A stretch of DNA of 64,000 nt from Nymphaea colorata (lineage: Eukaryota; Streptophyta; Magnoliopsida; Nymphaeales; Nymphaeaceae): the NCBI RefSeq assembly GCF_008831285.2, contig NC_045141.1:20704848-20768847 (forward strand), read 5' to 3'. The position numbers and the translations under genes are program-made. Positions 32,571-45,600 of the stretch are shown here, piece by piece (position 1 is the stretch's first letter; every line of letters starts with the position of its first letter). The notes below the pieces were generated by a model. It saw only the letters and a list, made by a program, of their open reading frames with translations. It was not told the DNA's origin and made no database searches.

Positions 32571-35500
32571 TGCTGCTCAATCTTCGGCTCCAAGAAGGAG
32601 GCCTTCGCCTTCTCCTTCACCCGCCAGACGCAACGTTGCTAGACCACCACCTCCTTCTAACGACGACGACGAAGGTTTCTCTTTCTCTGTTTTTTCGCCT
32701 TTGTCTTGTTCTTGGTTTATTCCCGCCCAAGCCCTTCGATTTTGTAGATTTTTCTTATTGTTTAATGGGAAATGAATCTTTAATTATTTGCGGTTGCTCT
32801 TTTGCTCTCCCCGTTTATTCGGCTCCTACATCAGTCGCGTTAAGTTGAGATGATTAAAGCCTGACGAACTCTATCTTTGTTATAGAAATCAGGCATACTT
32901 CCGTTGAGAATTCCAACCAAGACAAGTTCCTGAATTTCCGGTCCATGGGTTACTCTTGGTTGATGAAACCCTAGCCGTTAGCGCTTCATGCGCTCGTCTC
33001 ATGTGCGGGTTCTGTTGCTCGATTGCTAGCACCAATCTCGAGATCATTCGAGGGCACTCGATCCAATCAACTGGGAAGTCTTACTATCTTCAATACTTTA
33101 TAGCGTGCTATGTGTTGCATTGCGGACGTGGAGAGAGGTTGCTTTGTGGAGGATAGCGTCCTTGATGCAGTATCGGAGGACTAGAGTTGGAGGCGCTTTC
33201 GGAGTATGAGGTTAAAAGAGGCGATCTAGACTTTTAGCATTTGGCAAAGAGTAAATTGTCAGATCCACATAATTTCATCCCTAAATTCTTTAAATAATCC
33301 GGGATTTGTGGCAGACAGGATGCAGTACCTTTTTGTACATGAATCTCACGAGAATATAGGTGCTAGGCAAATCACAGCTCTTCCTTATTCCTGGAATGGT
33401 CGTAGGCCAGAATCGTTTCAAGATTATAACATATTTTGCTGTTTGGGAGTCATGTAAATTCAGGTAAAAAACAATTGGAAAAAATAAACTGGAAGGTGGG
33501 GCCAGTTCTGGTCTTAATTTTAGGTGCTTTCGTTATGTTCACAAGAACTCATGAAAACATTAATGGCCAATGACATGTTCCCTTATTTCAGCTCATAAGG
33601 ATCAGACGATGTCCTCAAATTTGTTCTATACAGAGCATTTGATTTCAAGAGTTCTCAAAGAACTCTTTCACTATAACTCAAAAGGGTAATAAGAACAAGA
33701 AGCACAAGCTGTATCTGAAGTTTTAAAGACACAACAAATATGAAAAAAAATTACTGATGTTGTTGGTCGACAAGATGCATATAAAACGGAAAGGGGCACA
33801 CCCTACATACAGAATGGAATGTAAAAAATATGATGCACCATCTTACACCTATATACAGACGTACACGTGTAAATATAATTTTTGTATTAGTTGCAATTAT
33901 GAAGGAGCTCACCTAGGGTTTGCTTATTGGTGTTGGATCCGCTAAATGTTTCATTCCTTGGGAAGTTCCTTATTATCCACACACACATGAAAAAAAGAAA
34001 AGCACAGTTGCTCGTTTGATGCTTTTGAACGATTAATGATTTGAAATTTGCTCCTCATTAATATTTCTGTTGTCATTTTATCTTTTTTGGTTTATACTTT
34101 ATATATTTTATAGTGAGCATGACTTTGGTATATCACATGTCACATCTCCAGGAAGAGTAAGAGTAGCCGTAAGGGTTCGTCCAAAAAATGCAGAAGAGCT
34201 CTCTTCAGAAGCTGATTTTGCTGATTGTATTGAATTACAACCAGAGGTTATACCTTTTGCCTCATGAAATAGATGTTCCTTCTTGTTGATGATAAATAAG
34301 AAACAAATGGTGTACACGAGTGTAACTAGCTTGCGGACGTCCTAATGCTTCCATTTTCAGTTACTGGCAAGTTTAATACTTGAATGCTGGTTCTCTATGT
34401 CTTCATTCATGTGTGTGTGCATGATGCATTTTCTGAGGGAGGGTTCTGATGCTTCGTTTTTCTATTCCCCACAAGTTTACTGGTAAATTGTGGTTTCTTA
34501 TACATGCATGCTTGCTTGTGCAATTTGCTTCATTTCTAAGAAAGATTGTGACACACATGGACATGCTTGCGGATCTTTATATGTGATTGTAACGTTTATT
34601 ATTTGGCATATCCAAAAATTTGCTTGTATATGCATACCACAGCTACTGATGAGTTCAAACACTTGCCCGTGGTGAAAAACTCTTTGGAGTTTCTTAAATA
34701 AGTCTGGCCATTTCATGTTACCTGAGCTTGAATGTAGGTGTAATGCATCACCATGGTAGATGCATAGCTATAAATAACATGGAAACAACCATGCATTTCT
34801 ATTTCAGTTTCATAAGCTGGTTATTTTACACTATCATTAATTTATTTCCTCGGTGGCATTTGTAAAACTTTATGACGATCAATCAGGTCTTTGATTCTGC
34901 AGCTGAAAAGATTAATACTAAAAAAGAACAATTGGAGCTCTGAATCCTACAAATTTGACGAAGTTTTTGTAGAAGCTGCTTCTCAAAAAAGAGTTTATGA
35001 TGCGGTTGCCAAGCCTGTAGCCGAGGTCAGTGCTGGAATATACAGATTAGACATCAAACTCCTTTACTGAAACTTGCATTCTCTTTGTATTAATTCTACA
35101 AAAGGGCAAATGCATGTATTATACTTTGTCAAGCTGAGGTAATGTTTGCTACTGGGATATGCCTGTCTCACTGAACCTAACTCCTGCTACTCTTTGTTAA
35201 AACCTGACTATAATAGTAAGCATTGAATCTATTTTTCAGCTCCTTAAAAACTAGTTATCTGTTATAGAACTGTCTCTGGATTTATGATTGCCTGTCTACC
35301 TTTATTGCTTTCATTAGCAAGCATTCAAGTTATATTTAATGAGACGTAAGTGAAATTCCTGCAGTAGAATCATTACCATTGGGAATACTCGTTTTTGTTT
35401 TGTTTAGTGGAACAAGGACATCTCTTAGTGTAAAACAGTGCTCTCTCGTTGTAAAAACATATATATAGAGATATGCCTATGTCACAAATACCTAAATCTC

Positions 35501-36208
35501 CCATGAACAATATTCACAAGAACAAGCTTCAATGAGCATTAAGGCACAACAAAGGATCTCTTAAATAAAACCAGAAAAATGCTTCAAAGAAGCATTCATT
35601 ACATTGGGACAGCAGTTTCTTATCTATGCTACACATGGTAGGAGTAAGGACTAGCTCCAATTGCTCTTTTTAGAGCCTGTTGGAACTAGCATAATGGACA
35701 GTCGACTATTGCATGAGAAAAAAAAAATATAATAAGGAATTCAAATCATAAAATAAAAAGAGAAAAATATATACTGAAATATGCATAAATATACGGCTAT
35801 ACTGTATGATAACTATACAACGCGGCTACATGTATGAGTATATAGATAGATGCATCTTAAAACTTTTCATGATATATTTATATGCTTAAAGTGATTCTCA
35901 TGGTCCTCAAAAAAATTGTTATTTTATTTTTGTTGAACTCAAAATTTATTTATTTGTTTTTTTTTTTACGCTTTTAGGTACAATTTGTAGGCATTCCTTC
36001 TTGCAAATGAGAAATATGTATGTTTCATTTTGAATATTTTCTAATTGATCTTTTAGAAATTACATATCACTAGACTCTATTCATTATAATTTTATGTAGA
36101 GTTTAGAGACTTGCTAATTGGATTTGTGGTTCTAGAGTTCGGTTGTATGCTCTTTACTAGGTAGCTAGTCAATACTAATTCTATATTACCATAAACTTAG
36201 CCCGCATC

Positions 36209-36264
<56 letters not shown>

Positions 36265-36381
36265 CGCGCGCGTGTGTGTGTACATATATATATATGTATG
36301 TATATATATGTTGTCATACATTGCTGACTCTGATTTCATGTTTGTAGATATATGGTTAGTGTTTGATCAATGTATGATTTG

Positions 36382-36445
<64 letters not shown>

Positions 36446-39400
36446 TATGCATAGGTTTCTATGTAAATTTTTTATTTATTTTTTGATGTTTTTTGTATTT
36501 ATTTTACTGTTTTTTATGTTTCAGCTGCACTTTCAGCTGAGAAGGAACTAGCTGTTGGCTCAACATGCTAGATCCTTCATCTCTCTTCGTATTTTTTTTC
36601 TATAAATAAGGGACTAAGTCCCATATATTGTTGTATGGCTGGAGTGCCTTCGTATGATGCTCTTCTTCAATATAATTCTGATTTCCAGAAGTGTGAGAAT
36701 TGTGGTTTGAGAATTGAGACTGGGTGTCCAAAATTCTTGTTTTGCCTTCTTCAGGCGGTGTACCTGGTTTCTTTTGTAATTTTTGGAGCCTGATTTACAG
36801 TTGTTTCAGTCATTTGCATAGGTTCAATTTGTCAAAATAGTACCCATCCATCTATCTTTGTGGTAAATACTGGTATTGGCTTTACAAGAGTGTCAGAGAC
36901 AACCCTCAAAAGATGCCATGATTTCATATGATCCTACTTCACAGTGTGCCCTTTGTATATATAGGCAGCTAATGTCTAATTTTAGTGGTTTCCTGATAAT
37001 TTTTTAGGTTTTCTGAAGAAGTGGCAGAGTTAGGGGTTTTGTGACTGTAACCTGGGCACTGAAACAGAGACTAGATGCTTGGGATTCCAAACCCTAAACA
37101 TGTGGTTGGTGCACACAGCATAATGCTATTCTGGTTCTGTATGAGTGTTCTACTGCAACTAGTTGACTTTGGGCTAGTGATGCTTCATGCTGATGAACTT
37201 CATGGAGCAACTTTCTGTTCATAGTTTCTGTAAAACAAGTTTGCACTGGCAGTTTGGCAGATCAATAGCTTTGTGTTTATGTAGGGGCAATACTCAATAT
37301 AGGGTTTTAAGACTGATCGCTAAAATGCAACATCCTTCTCCCACCCAAAGCAGGTGCAACATCCTTCTCCCACCCAAAGCAGATGCAACAGAATTTGCAC
37401 ATTCATATTTTGAAATAGACCACATAATAGGCGGCTACCAGCTAGTACTGGGTGGGAAAATACCAGAACGCCTGTAATATTGGTTACCTGCTCAACACTC
37501 TGGTCGCCCACATTATCAAAGATGACTCAAATGATTCAAAGTCCAGAAACTGAGAACGAGAAAAACAGGTGAATAAAAAAATTTAGCAATTTATGATAAA
37601 TCGATTCTTGTTTGAATCCTTCAGGGGCTGAAAACTTCAGGATAAGCATATCGGAAAACAGTATGCTTTGATACTTTGCAGAAAAGCAATATGGAATGAA
37701 GCATTTCTTTCTGGAGGATTATTGGAATTTTTTCAGGTGGCATCATACTCACAAAATATTGGTGATATTTTGAAATTATTGTGATATTATCATTGGAAAA
37801 AAAGGAAACATTTTTATTGGGAGAATTTTTCAATTTTTTCAAAATATTGGAAAAGAAAGTAAATATGGTGATATTTTTATCCTTTTCAAAAAATGTTTTT
37901 ATTCCTTGTACTTTGGGTAAATATTTTTCCATTTTTTAGATTAAAAAACAAATTTTTGATTTTTGTTGATATTTTTCTAAAATAATTAGTAAAAGTTACA
38001 ATTTCATGATTTTTTATGATTCAATATTTTTTGTATTTTTTTTGAATTTCTGAGATTTTCCTGAGAAAAAACAAGACTTTTGAGAGAACCCTTACTTAGA
38101 AATTTATGGGAATGATATTTATTACTATATGGTATATGAATATAATATTTAAAGTCCATACATGTTCACCATTAATCAATGTGATTCAAGCATATGTGAA
38201 GACCAGAAACATATGTAAGACATATGCAACAGCCAAAAGTTTTATAGATTGCATCATAAGCCAACAAAGAAAAAGAAAAAGAAAAAGAAAAAAGGAAAAA
38301 GAAAAATGATGTGTGAGACAGATAACAGATTTTGGATTTTTGCTTTACATGAAACCAGTAGACAACAGGATGAGAGTAAAATAGGTGGTGACTAGTTAGG
38401 AATGGTTGCTCCAGTTAATTGATTAGTCAGCAAATCCAGTCAGGACTTATGGAGGTGAGTCATAGAGTGGGGGTAGACTACTAGGCCGAATTGTCCTGAT
38501 TCTGACTATATAGGGAGATGCACACTTTCTTTCATAAGGTTTATTTGTTTTGACTTTAAAAAATTGACCATATCATCAAGGGATGATGCCATCTTTACAT
38601 GTTGGTGGTTCCTTTTGGATAACTTTTGAAGTTTTAAAGTCATCCTATGGTGAACATAGCACATTGATTTGAACTCCAAATTTAAAATATTTGTGATATC
38701 TTCCTCATAGCGTTGTATTGGTTTTACTGCTTGGCTTTGACCTAGAATGAATGACTCAAATACATGGTTTTGCATGTTCATATATGTCTTTTCTTGTGAA
38801 TCTCTTTTGCAGAGCGTCTTAAATGGGTATAATGGAACAGTGATGGCTTATGGTCAGACAGGTAGTGGAAAAACATACACACTTGGACGACTTGGTAAGC
38901 ATGACCCTTCTGAACGAGGAATCATGGTTAGAGCTTTAGAGGACATACTTTCCAGTATATCTCCAAGTGCAGATGCAGTAGCAATCTCTTATCTTCAGGT
39001 AAAGTAAGAAACATTTCCTCTATGTGTTGAGTAATTAGATTTTCATTGTTTCTTGCAATCTAGAATTGCCCCACAAACCTTACAAGTATTAGCCATTGGA
39101 AAGGTCGTATTTTAGTGTTTATGAAATAGTAAAGTGGACATTATTATTCCAAATTCCAAGAAAATTCAGTATCATCTAGTTTGAACTTGTTGGTACCACA
39201 TGGAAAAATCTTTTCATCTGCAAATTAACCATTTTTCTTCTTAAATAATGCTAGTAATTTATGCATTTTGAAATAGTGCATTATTCAGTAAGAAGGTGAC
39301 CTTCCTTATGAGTGGATGTTATCGGAAGCACATTTTTAATAAAAATTGCTGCTTATTCTAACAAATACTGCCATAAAAATAACTCAAAGGGTTTGTAGGG

Positions 39401-39630
39401 TCAAAATACATATCAATATCACACAGATATTATATATGCTAGTACTTAACGAGAAATCTGCTCTAGATGTCCAAAACAGAATTTGCTTAATAGCAACACA
39501 CACTGCACTAAAACCAATCACTCGTCAGCTAAATAACATGGACTATGAAACAGACAAGTCGCTTTCTTTCTTATTGAATCATTGGGAGACCACAACTCGT
39601 TCAATTGTTACTTTTGTTGTTTGTAGACAA

Positions 39631-39666
<36 letters not shown>

Positions 39667-42600
39667 TGCATCCATGCACATGTGCACCTGCATTCTGTAC
39701 TTGTGTGAAATAGCTTAAAAGAATCTAAGTACTATGGGCTTTAATAAGCGAAAAGCCAATATCAACAATATTAATGTGCAACTTCAAGAAAGTTCTAGCT
39801 CCAATTGCAAATAAAATCTCCAATCAAAAGTGTTAAATCAGTTGGTTACTTAATGATCTAATCTCATAAACTGCTGCGCCTTGACAATCTATCCCAGGTC
39901 ATATATATAATAATATATATGTTTTATATATTTGTAATATTATATATATATATATATAATATTATATGTATGGTATTGCATGTGAATAAGGAAATACAGA
40001 AGTCAAATTTTTTTAAATGTGCAATTTTTTTTTAGAAGAATAGAATGTCAACTCTTAGTGTGCAAAGTAGTAAATCTCAAAACCTCAGGTATCTTCATTA
40101 TTATTTTCTGTCTTAATGGTCTTACTAGGAAGTTCTTCATGAATTTACTAAACGAGTTTCTTATTCAAAACGTTTGGATGATTGAGAATGTTGATTTGAC
40201 TTTCATGACAACTATGCAAAATTTTTCATAAATCAGGAAGGTAATTTACATGAAGGCCACAAATTTAATCTGAGGAAAATGGACAATTTTTTATCTTAGT
40301 AGTAGGTTAAGCAGTTGAAATATGTTTTCGTTGTTAATTTTGTTTTCTCATGAATATAGCTGTATATGGAATCAATACAAGATCTTTTGGCTCCTGAAAA
40401 GTCCAATATTCAAATTGTGGAGGATTCCAAGACCGCTGAAGTGTCCTTGCCTGGTTCTACCGTAATTAAGGTCAGAGACATTCATCATGCCCTGCAGCTC
40501 CTGGAAATTGGTGAAAGCAATCGCCATACTGCAAACACTAAGTACAACACTGAGTCCTCACGAAGTCATGCAATCCTTTTGGTTAGTAATGTCACTGGTA
40601 GTTTTGCATAATTGTTATGGACTACAGATAATTTAAACATCTAGACAGTTTTCTTTAGGAAGTTCATTGGGGATGAGTTGCAAACTTGCAATCTGTTTAA
40701 CTCAATTTTTCTTGCATAGGTTTATGTTCAAAGATCAGTCAAAGGGAAAGGGGAATCTGAATCGTCTATTAACATAAAAAAAGTGGATGATGGTGATGTG
40801 CCTATTGTAGTAAGAAGCAAACTATTGATGGTTGACCTTGCAGGGTCGGAAAGAATAGACAAATCAGGTGCCTATGGACCTTCTCGGTGTATGCCTTTGG
40901 TTGCTAACCATGCTCTTAAAGTCTTTCAATTATTTTGGATGGTTCATAAAATATTTTATTTAGTTTATCTAAACAGACAGACATGTTCCTTTCTTTCAAA
41001 ACTATGCGTTCTAATTCAGATGAATACTTTTATGTAACATCTCTACCAACAGTACCAATCACTAGAATTTCATGAGAAATTCCAAAGAAACTTAGGCTTT
41101 CAATGCAACCTTGCTATACCCCATCAAGCCATTTCTCATCAAGAGGCATAAACATACAAGGAACCTACCATAACTGGGTTAATCTTCTCATAAATATTGG
41201 AAGATATATGCTCTGAATTCCAGTATGCAACACTTGATACATTGCTTTTAGTACAAAAGTTGATAACTATATGATGGGTAAAAATCAAAGTTCTAGAATC
41301 TCAAGTATTTCTCTCATCCTAGCTGTTCAATCAACTGACCATGTCATGAAGGGAAAATACAGGTCAGTTTTGTAGCTGTAATACTGAGAACTTTTAAATA
41401 TATAGAATATGTTTTCTATTCTTTTCCACTTTTATAAACTTGTATTATTAGATGTGCGAATTACTATTATGTAACACATTTTTGTTGAGAAATATGTTTG
41501 AGTTTGGCTGGTCAATGTAGGAAAAGTATGTAGCAGTGAAGCTTGAAAAAGATGGTCTATCACAATTATAATTTAATATTTCTCACAAGCCTAGTGACTA
41601 AAATCATAAGCAGTCAATTAATGATGTCTAGATAAGTCTTTTCCTGAATTTTATATGGCACTGTTCTTTAACTTTTCTCACTTCTTGTCTTCGTCTTATT
41701 CTCACCATGCAGGTGGTGATGGTCATATGATTGAAGAGGCCAAGTTCATAAATCTTTCTCTCACTTCCCTTGGAAAGTGCATCAATGCAATTGCAGAGAA
41801 TAGTCCACATATACCTATAAGGGATTCCAAACTCACAAGACTGCTTCGCGATTCTTTTGGAGGTTCCTAACTGATCCAAGCTCATCTGTGTTTCCACTAC
41901 ATCATTTATTAATGACTTATTGGAAATTCACTAGATAATATTGCATGATTTTATATGTTATTTGGTTACAATGAAAAGTAGCTGTCACATTGTTCCATAT
42001 GAACAGGCTAGTTTTCAGGGCTGCATTTAATGGCCAAAGTATTTTCATGGCATATGATGAAGTAAGAACATGACTGCGGGCCATTTTTCAGTCTAATGCA
42101 CGGAGGGCACCAAGAATATCCTCCTAGATACATGCTTTAATAGACTAGCAGTTTAACACATTTCTTACCTATCTGACATGGACAAACTGGCTTGACTCAC
42201 AAATTTTTTCTGTACATTTCATATGTTCATCAGCTACAAGCCTACAACCTTCATATGGAAACCTTAAGTTTTGGCATCTGTATGACGTACCAGATGTGTG
42301 CCTGGTTTTTCCCTTCTTTATTTCAAAAATGAGTTCTTTCTAAAAAGTGCATTCTAGGAAAGGGTTTCTGGCTATCAACACACCCGTGTAAGGGAAAACA
42401 ACCAAATTGTTACTCAAGTTGGTATAGTACTAAACATGCATTAAATTTAGAATGTTTTACCCAAAGCTGCAGAACATGATTGCACATCTGGTGTGTACAA
42501 TAAATAAAATGCTAAATAATGACAGAGGCTTTTTAATAGACCGAGCATTCAGTTGCCTATGGTGAACTGAGGTCCACTTGCAGCTATTTTTTACACATTT

Positions 42601-45600
42601 CATCTTTTCTCACAAACCACATGAACTAGGTCGCAGGTAAAAGGCATCGAAACCAAGGTTGCTTGTGCCTACTGCATTCATGAGGAAATAAGAAGGTAAC
42701 CTTATCAATACTGCAGAAATGCACGATATACATGTGTGTGTGTGCATGCACATGCATGTGTATTTATGTATGTCTGTAACCATGCTCTTATTTTCATTGT
42801 TAAATATCTCCTGCATTGTCATCATATTGGCATTCTCTTTCCTATAGGATAACCTGGGTTCCTCTTTTGTACGTAATACACTGATTACCTATGTTTAAAT
42901 TTTAAAAACACATTGAGATACATAACTTTTAAGGTTTTTCACATATATTGAGCTTTGTCTTCGTCAGTGCTGCACTCTAACCTACAAATTCAGTGACTCA
43001 CTGTAGCAAGCTGTCAGGCTTGCAAACTTTAGATTTCAAATCGACAATTTTTTTCTTACCCACATATTTTCAGTAGCAATATGCTCTGCCAATATCTTGC
43101 TTAATGCTATTTGAATGATTTATGCTTACTATTAATGTGGGTCTGTAGGTTCAGCAAGGACCTCACTTGTTATAACAATTGGGCCTTCTGGACGGCATAT
43201 TGGTGAAACAACAAGCACAATCATGTTTGGGCAAAGGGTATATAATTTTTTTTGTTTCCTTATTTAAAATTATTGAACGTTGCCATGGTACTGATTCAAA
43301 TATGTGTCACCATATTTTTTTTATACTATTTAGCATGGGATGGTACTTAATATAGCCATCGTCAAATGGTAGGTGGTTACATTATTTTTATGATAAATAC
43401 AATCTAATGAAGCATCCAAACCATATAAGTTTCAGTATTCTAGTTGATTAAAGCATGCCTAATCGGATGTCTAATTGTCTAGATGTTTGTGGATGAATTA
43501 ATTGTGTTTTCTAGCCAATCAGGTGATAATCAATTAACTTGACCCAAAACTAACTCAAGCACTTAGTTTGGCAGATTCAAACCTCCTCTTAACTTGCTTT
43601 TATAATTCTATTTGAGTACTCTCTGAAGGTTAGTAATTCGGTCCATAAAAATGTTGATACCACTTCCTACAAATATAAGACATGAAACTGTTCTCAAGTC
43701 ATTACCATATATGGTATGTCATAAAATGTCCTCATAAGAAAGACACATCATTACTAGGTTGGTCCTCAGGTATGAGAGAAAAATATCATCAACACTATGT
43801 TAGTTCTTGCACTGAAAATTGGAGACAAAACTACTCATTAATTTGTAATATAATTCCATAAAAATGGTCACAATATTTATGTTTATTGTCAAAGCATGTT
43901 ATTCATCCCAAAAGCCTTAATTTAAGAGGCTTAGCATCTGGAAATTTACTGAGCTCATAGATTGCTAACATTAATAGGAGTAGCATGCCCTCTGTTATAA
44001 CAGGAGAAGAAGAACAATTACTTCCAATGACTATCTACCAATCCATGCCCTTCTCCAGTTATATGGTTTTGGGACTTAAACGTTTAACTCTTTCTCCAAT
44101 TTGTAATTTTTTAGGTGCAAGGTTTCCGATTAGTATAGACTTCCATCTAGTGCTTTGTTTTCAGTGCTCGTGTCTTGGGAATTGTAATGAACTTTTTTTT
44201 TTTTATTTCAGGCTATGAAAATTGAGAATGTGATGAAGCTAAGGGAAGAGTGTGATTATGAAGCTCTTTGCCGAAAACTGGAATTACAACTTGATTTTCT
44301 TACTGCTGAGAATGAGAGGGAAAAGAGGTTACGAGATGTTGAGATGAAAGAAATGCAGAATAAGCTTAAGGAATATGAGCAGTCCTTGGGTGAACGAGGA
44401 AAAAGTCTTGCATTGATCTCTGAAGTATATCTCATTTTCTAGTTTTAAGACAAATTTTCTTTTGTTAAATTTGACCCTTTGTTATTTACTCTGTTCTTTT
44501 GTTTTTGCAGTCATCTGCAAGGGAGAAGCGTACGTTGGAAGAAGAACTTGGTCATATTTTATCTGAATTAAGTGTTCAAAAGGAGCGGCATGGTATGATG
44601 TGCAAAGAAGTTGAAAGCTTGCAATTAAGCTTGAGAAACATGAGGGTATGATTCCAAATCCATCAATACCCCAAGTCTATCACTTGAAAATTTCCTTCCA
44701 AATCCATCATTGGTTGATTTTATCCAGATTTTAGCTCAGATAGGTGTTTGGCTGCCTTACCATGAATTTTGTATGAAACTGTTTATTGTCACTTTATGTG
44801 TTTATGTATTAAAGCTTCCTTGTGGAGATAACTTGTCAAAAATAGGGAAATTGTTATGGCTGGCACATTGGCCTTATGGATTTAAATGTGGCATGTAGTT
44901 GGCAGTGTCCCTTATCATGTTATCTGTGTTTGGGTGCAAACTATGTTTTAGTTCATTTACAATATTAATCTCTTTTGGAAGAGATTTTAGAGTAAATTGT
45001 TGCTAGCCATTGGTACTCTCAAATTTTTAGTTTACCTAGTAGCTAATAAAATGCTGGCCTGATTCTACACTAAATTGGATGTGGAAATAAATTATTGTGA
45101 AGAGAAAAAACAGAAATCAGAAATGACGAATGCACAAAAGAAAAGGATATCAACCAATGTTGCCAGAACTGGCCTATTCAAGCTGAATCAATGCCAAACC
45201 GATTCATTGTCAGCTGATTGAGGGCTCTCATATGTTAGCCCTTAAGGCTCTAACTGTTTTTAAAAATATTCTCAGATTTTTGTATTTTGAAATTATCTTT
45301 GGATACTATAATTTATTTTATAAGATGAAATTGTACTATTTTTGCTCAATTTATGACTGTTTCAGGCTTTCAGCTGAATGTATGAATCAGCTGATTCACC
45401 AAATCATCAGCTTGGCAATTTGGTTCAAGAATCAATCTTTCCAACATTGTTGTCAAAAATATCAAGAAGACAATAAAGATAAATACAAAGAAGGAAAATA
45501 AGTAGATGAAATGACATCAGAGGACCCAAATGAAAGGCCTACTGTACATGCATATGTGTCATGGCATATATTTTTATGCAATTAACTGTTCTTGCATGAA

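Larger units (their letters stand above)
35026..38812 (+). other. Kinesin intron 3 (3.8 kb), repeat-rich
   Basis: Contains AC/AT microsatellites (36209-36260, 36385-36442), an LTR-like stretch (about 36500-36700), a 29-bp tandem repeat (37326-37383), a very AT-rich stretch (37700-38060) and an A-rich AAAGAA run (38268-38305). The exon frame joins exactly across it. Confidence 0.85.

Noticed and set aside
32306-32848. 180-codon plus-strand frame over the kinesin leader and first exon
   Set aside because: It overlaps the kinesin N terminus in another frame and has the repetitive Arg/Leu composition expected of a shadow frame.
37621-37932. 103-codon minus-strand frame in kinesin intron 3
   Set aside because: Low-complexity Phe/Lys/Asn composition from an AT-rich stretch; no family resemblance.
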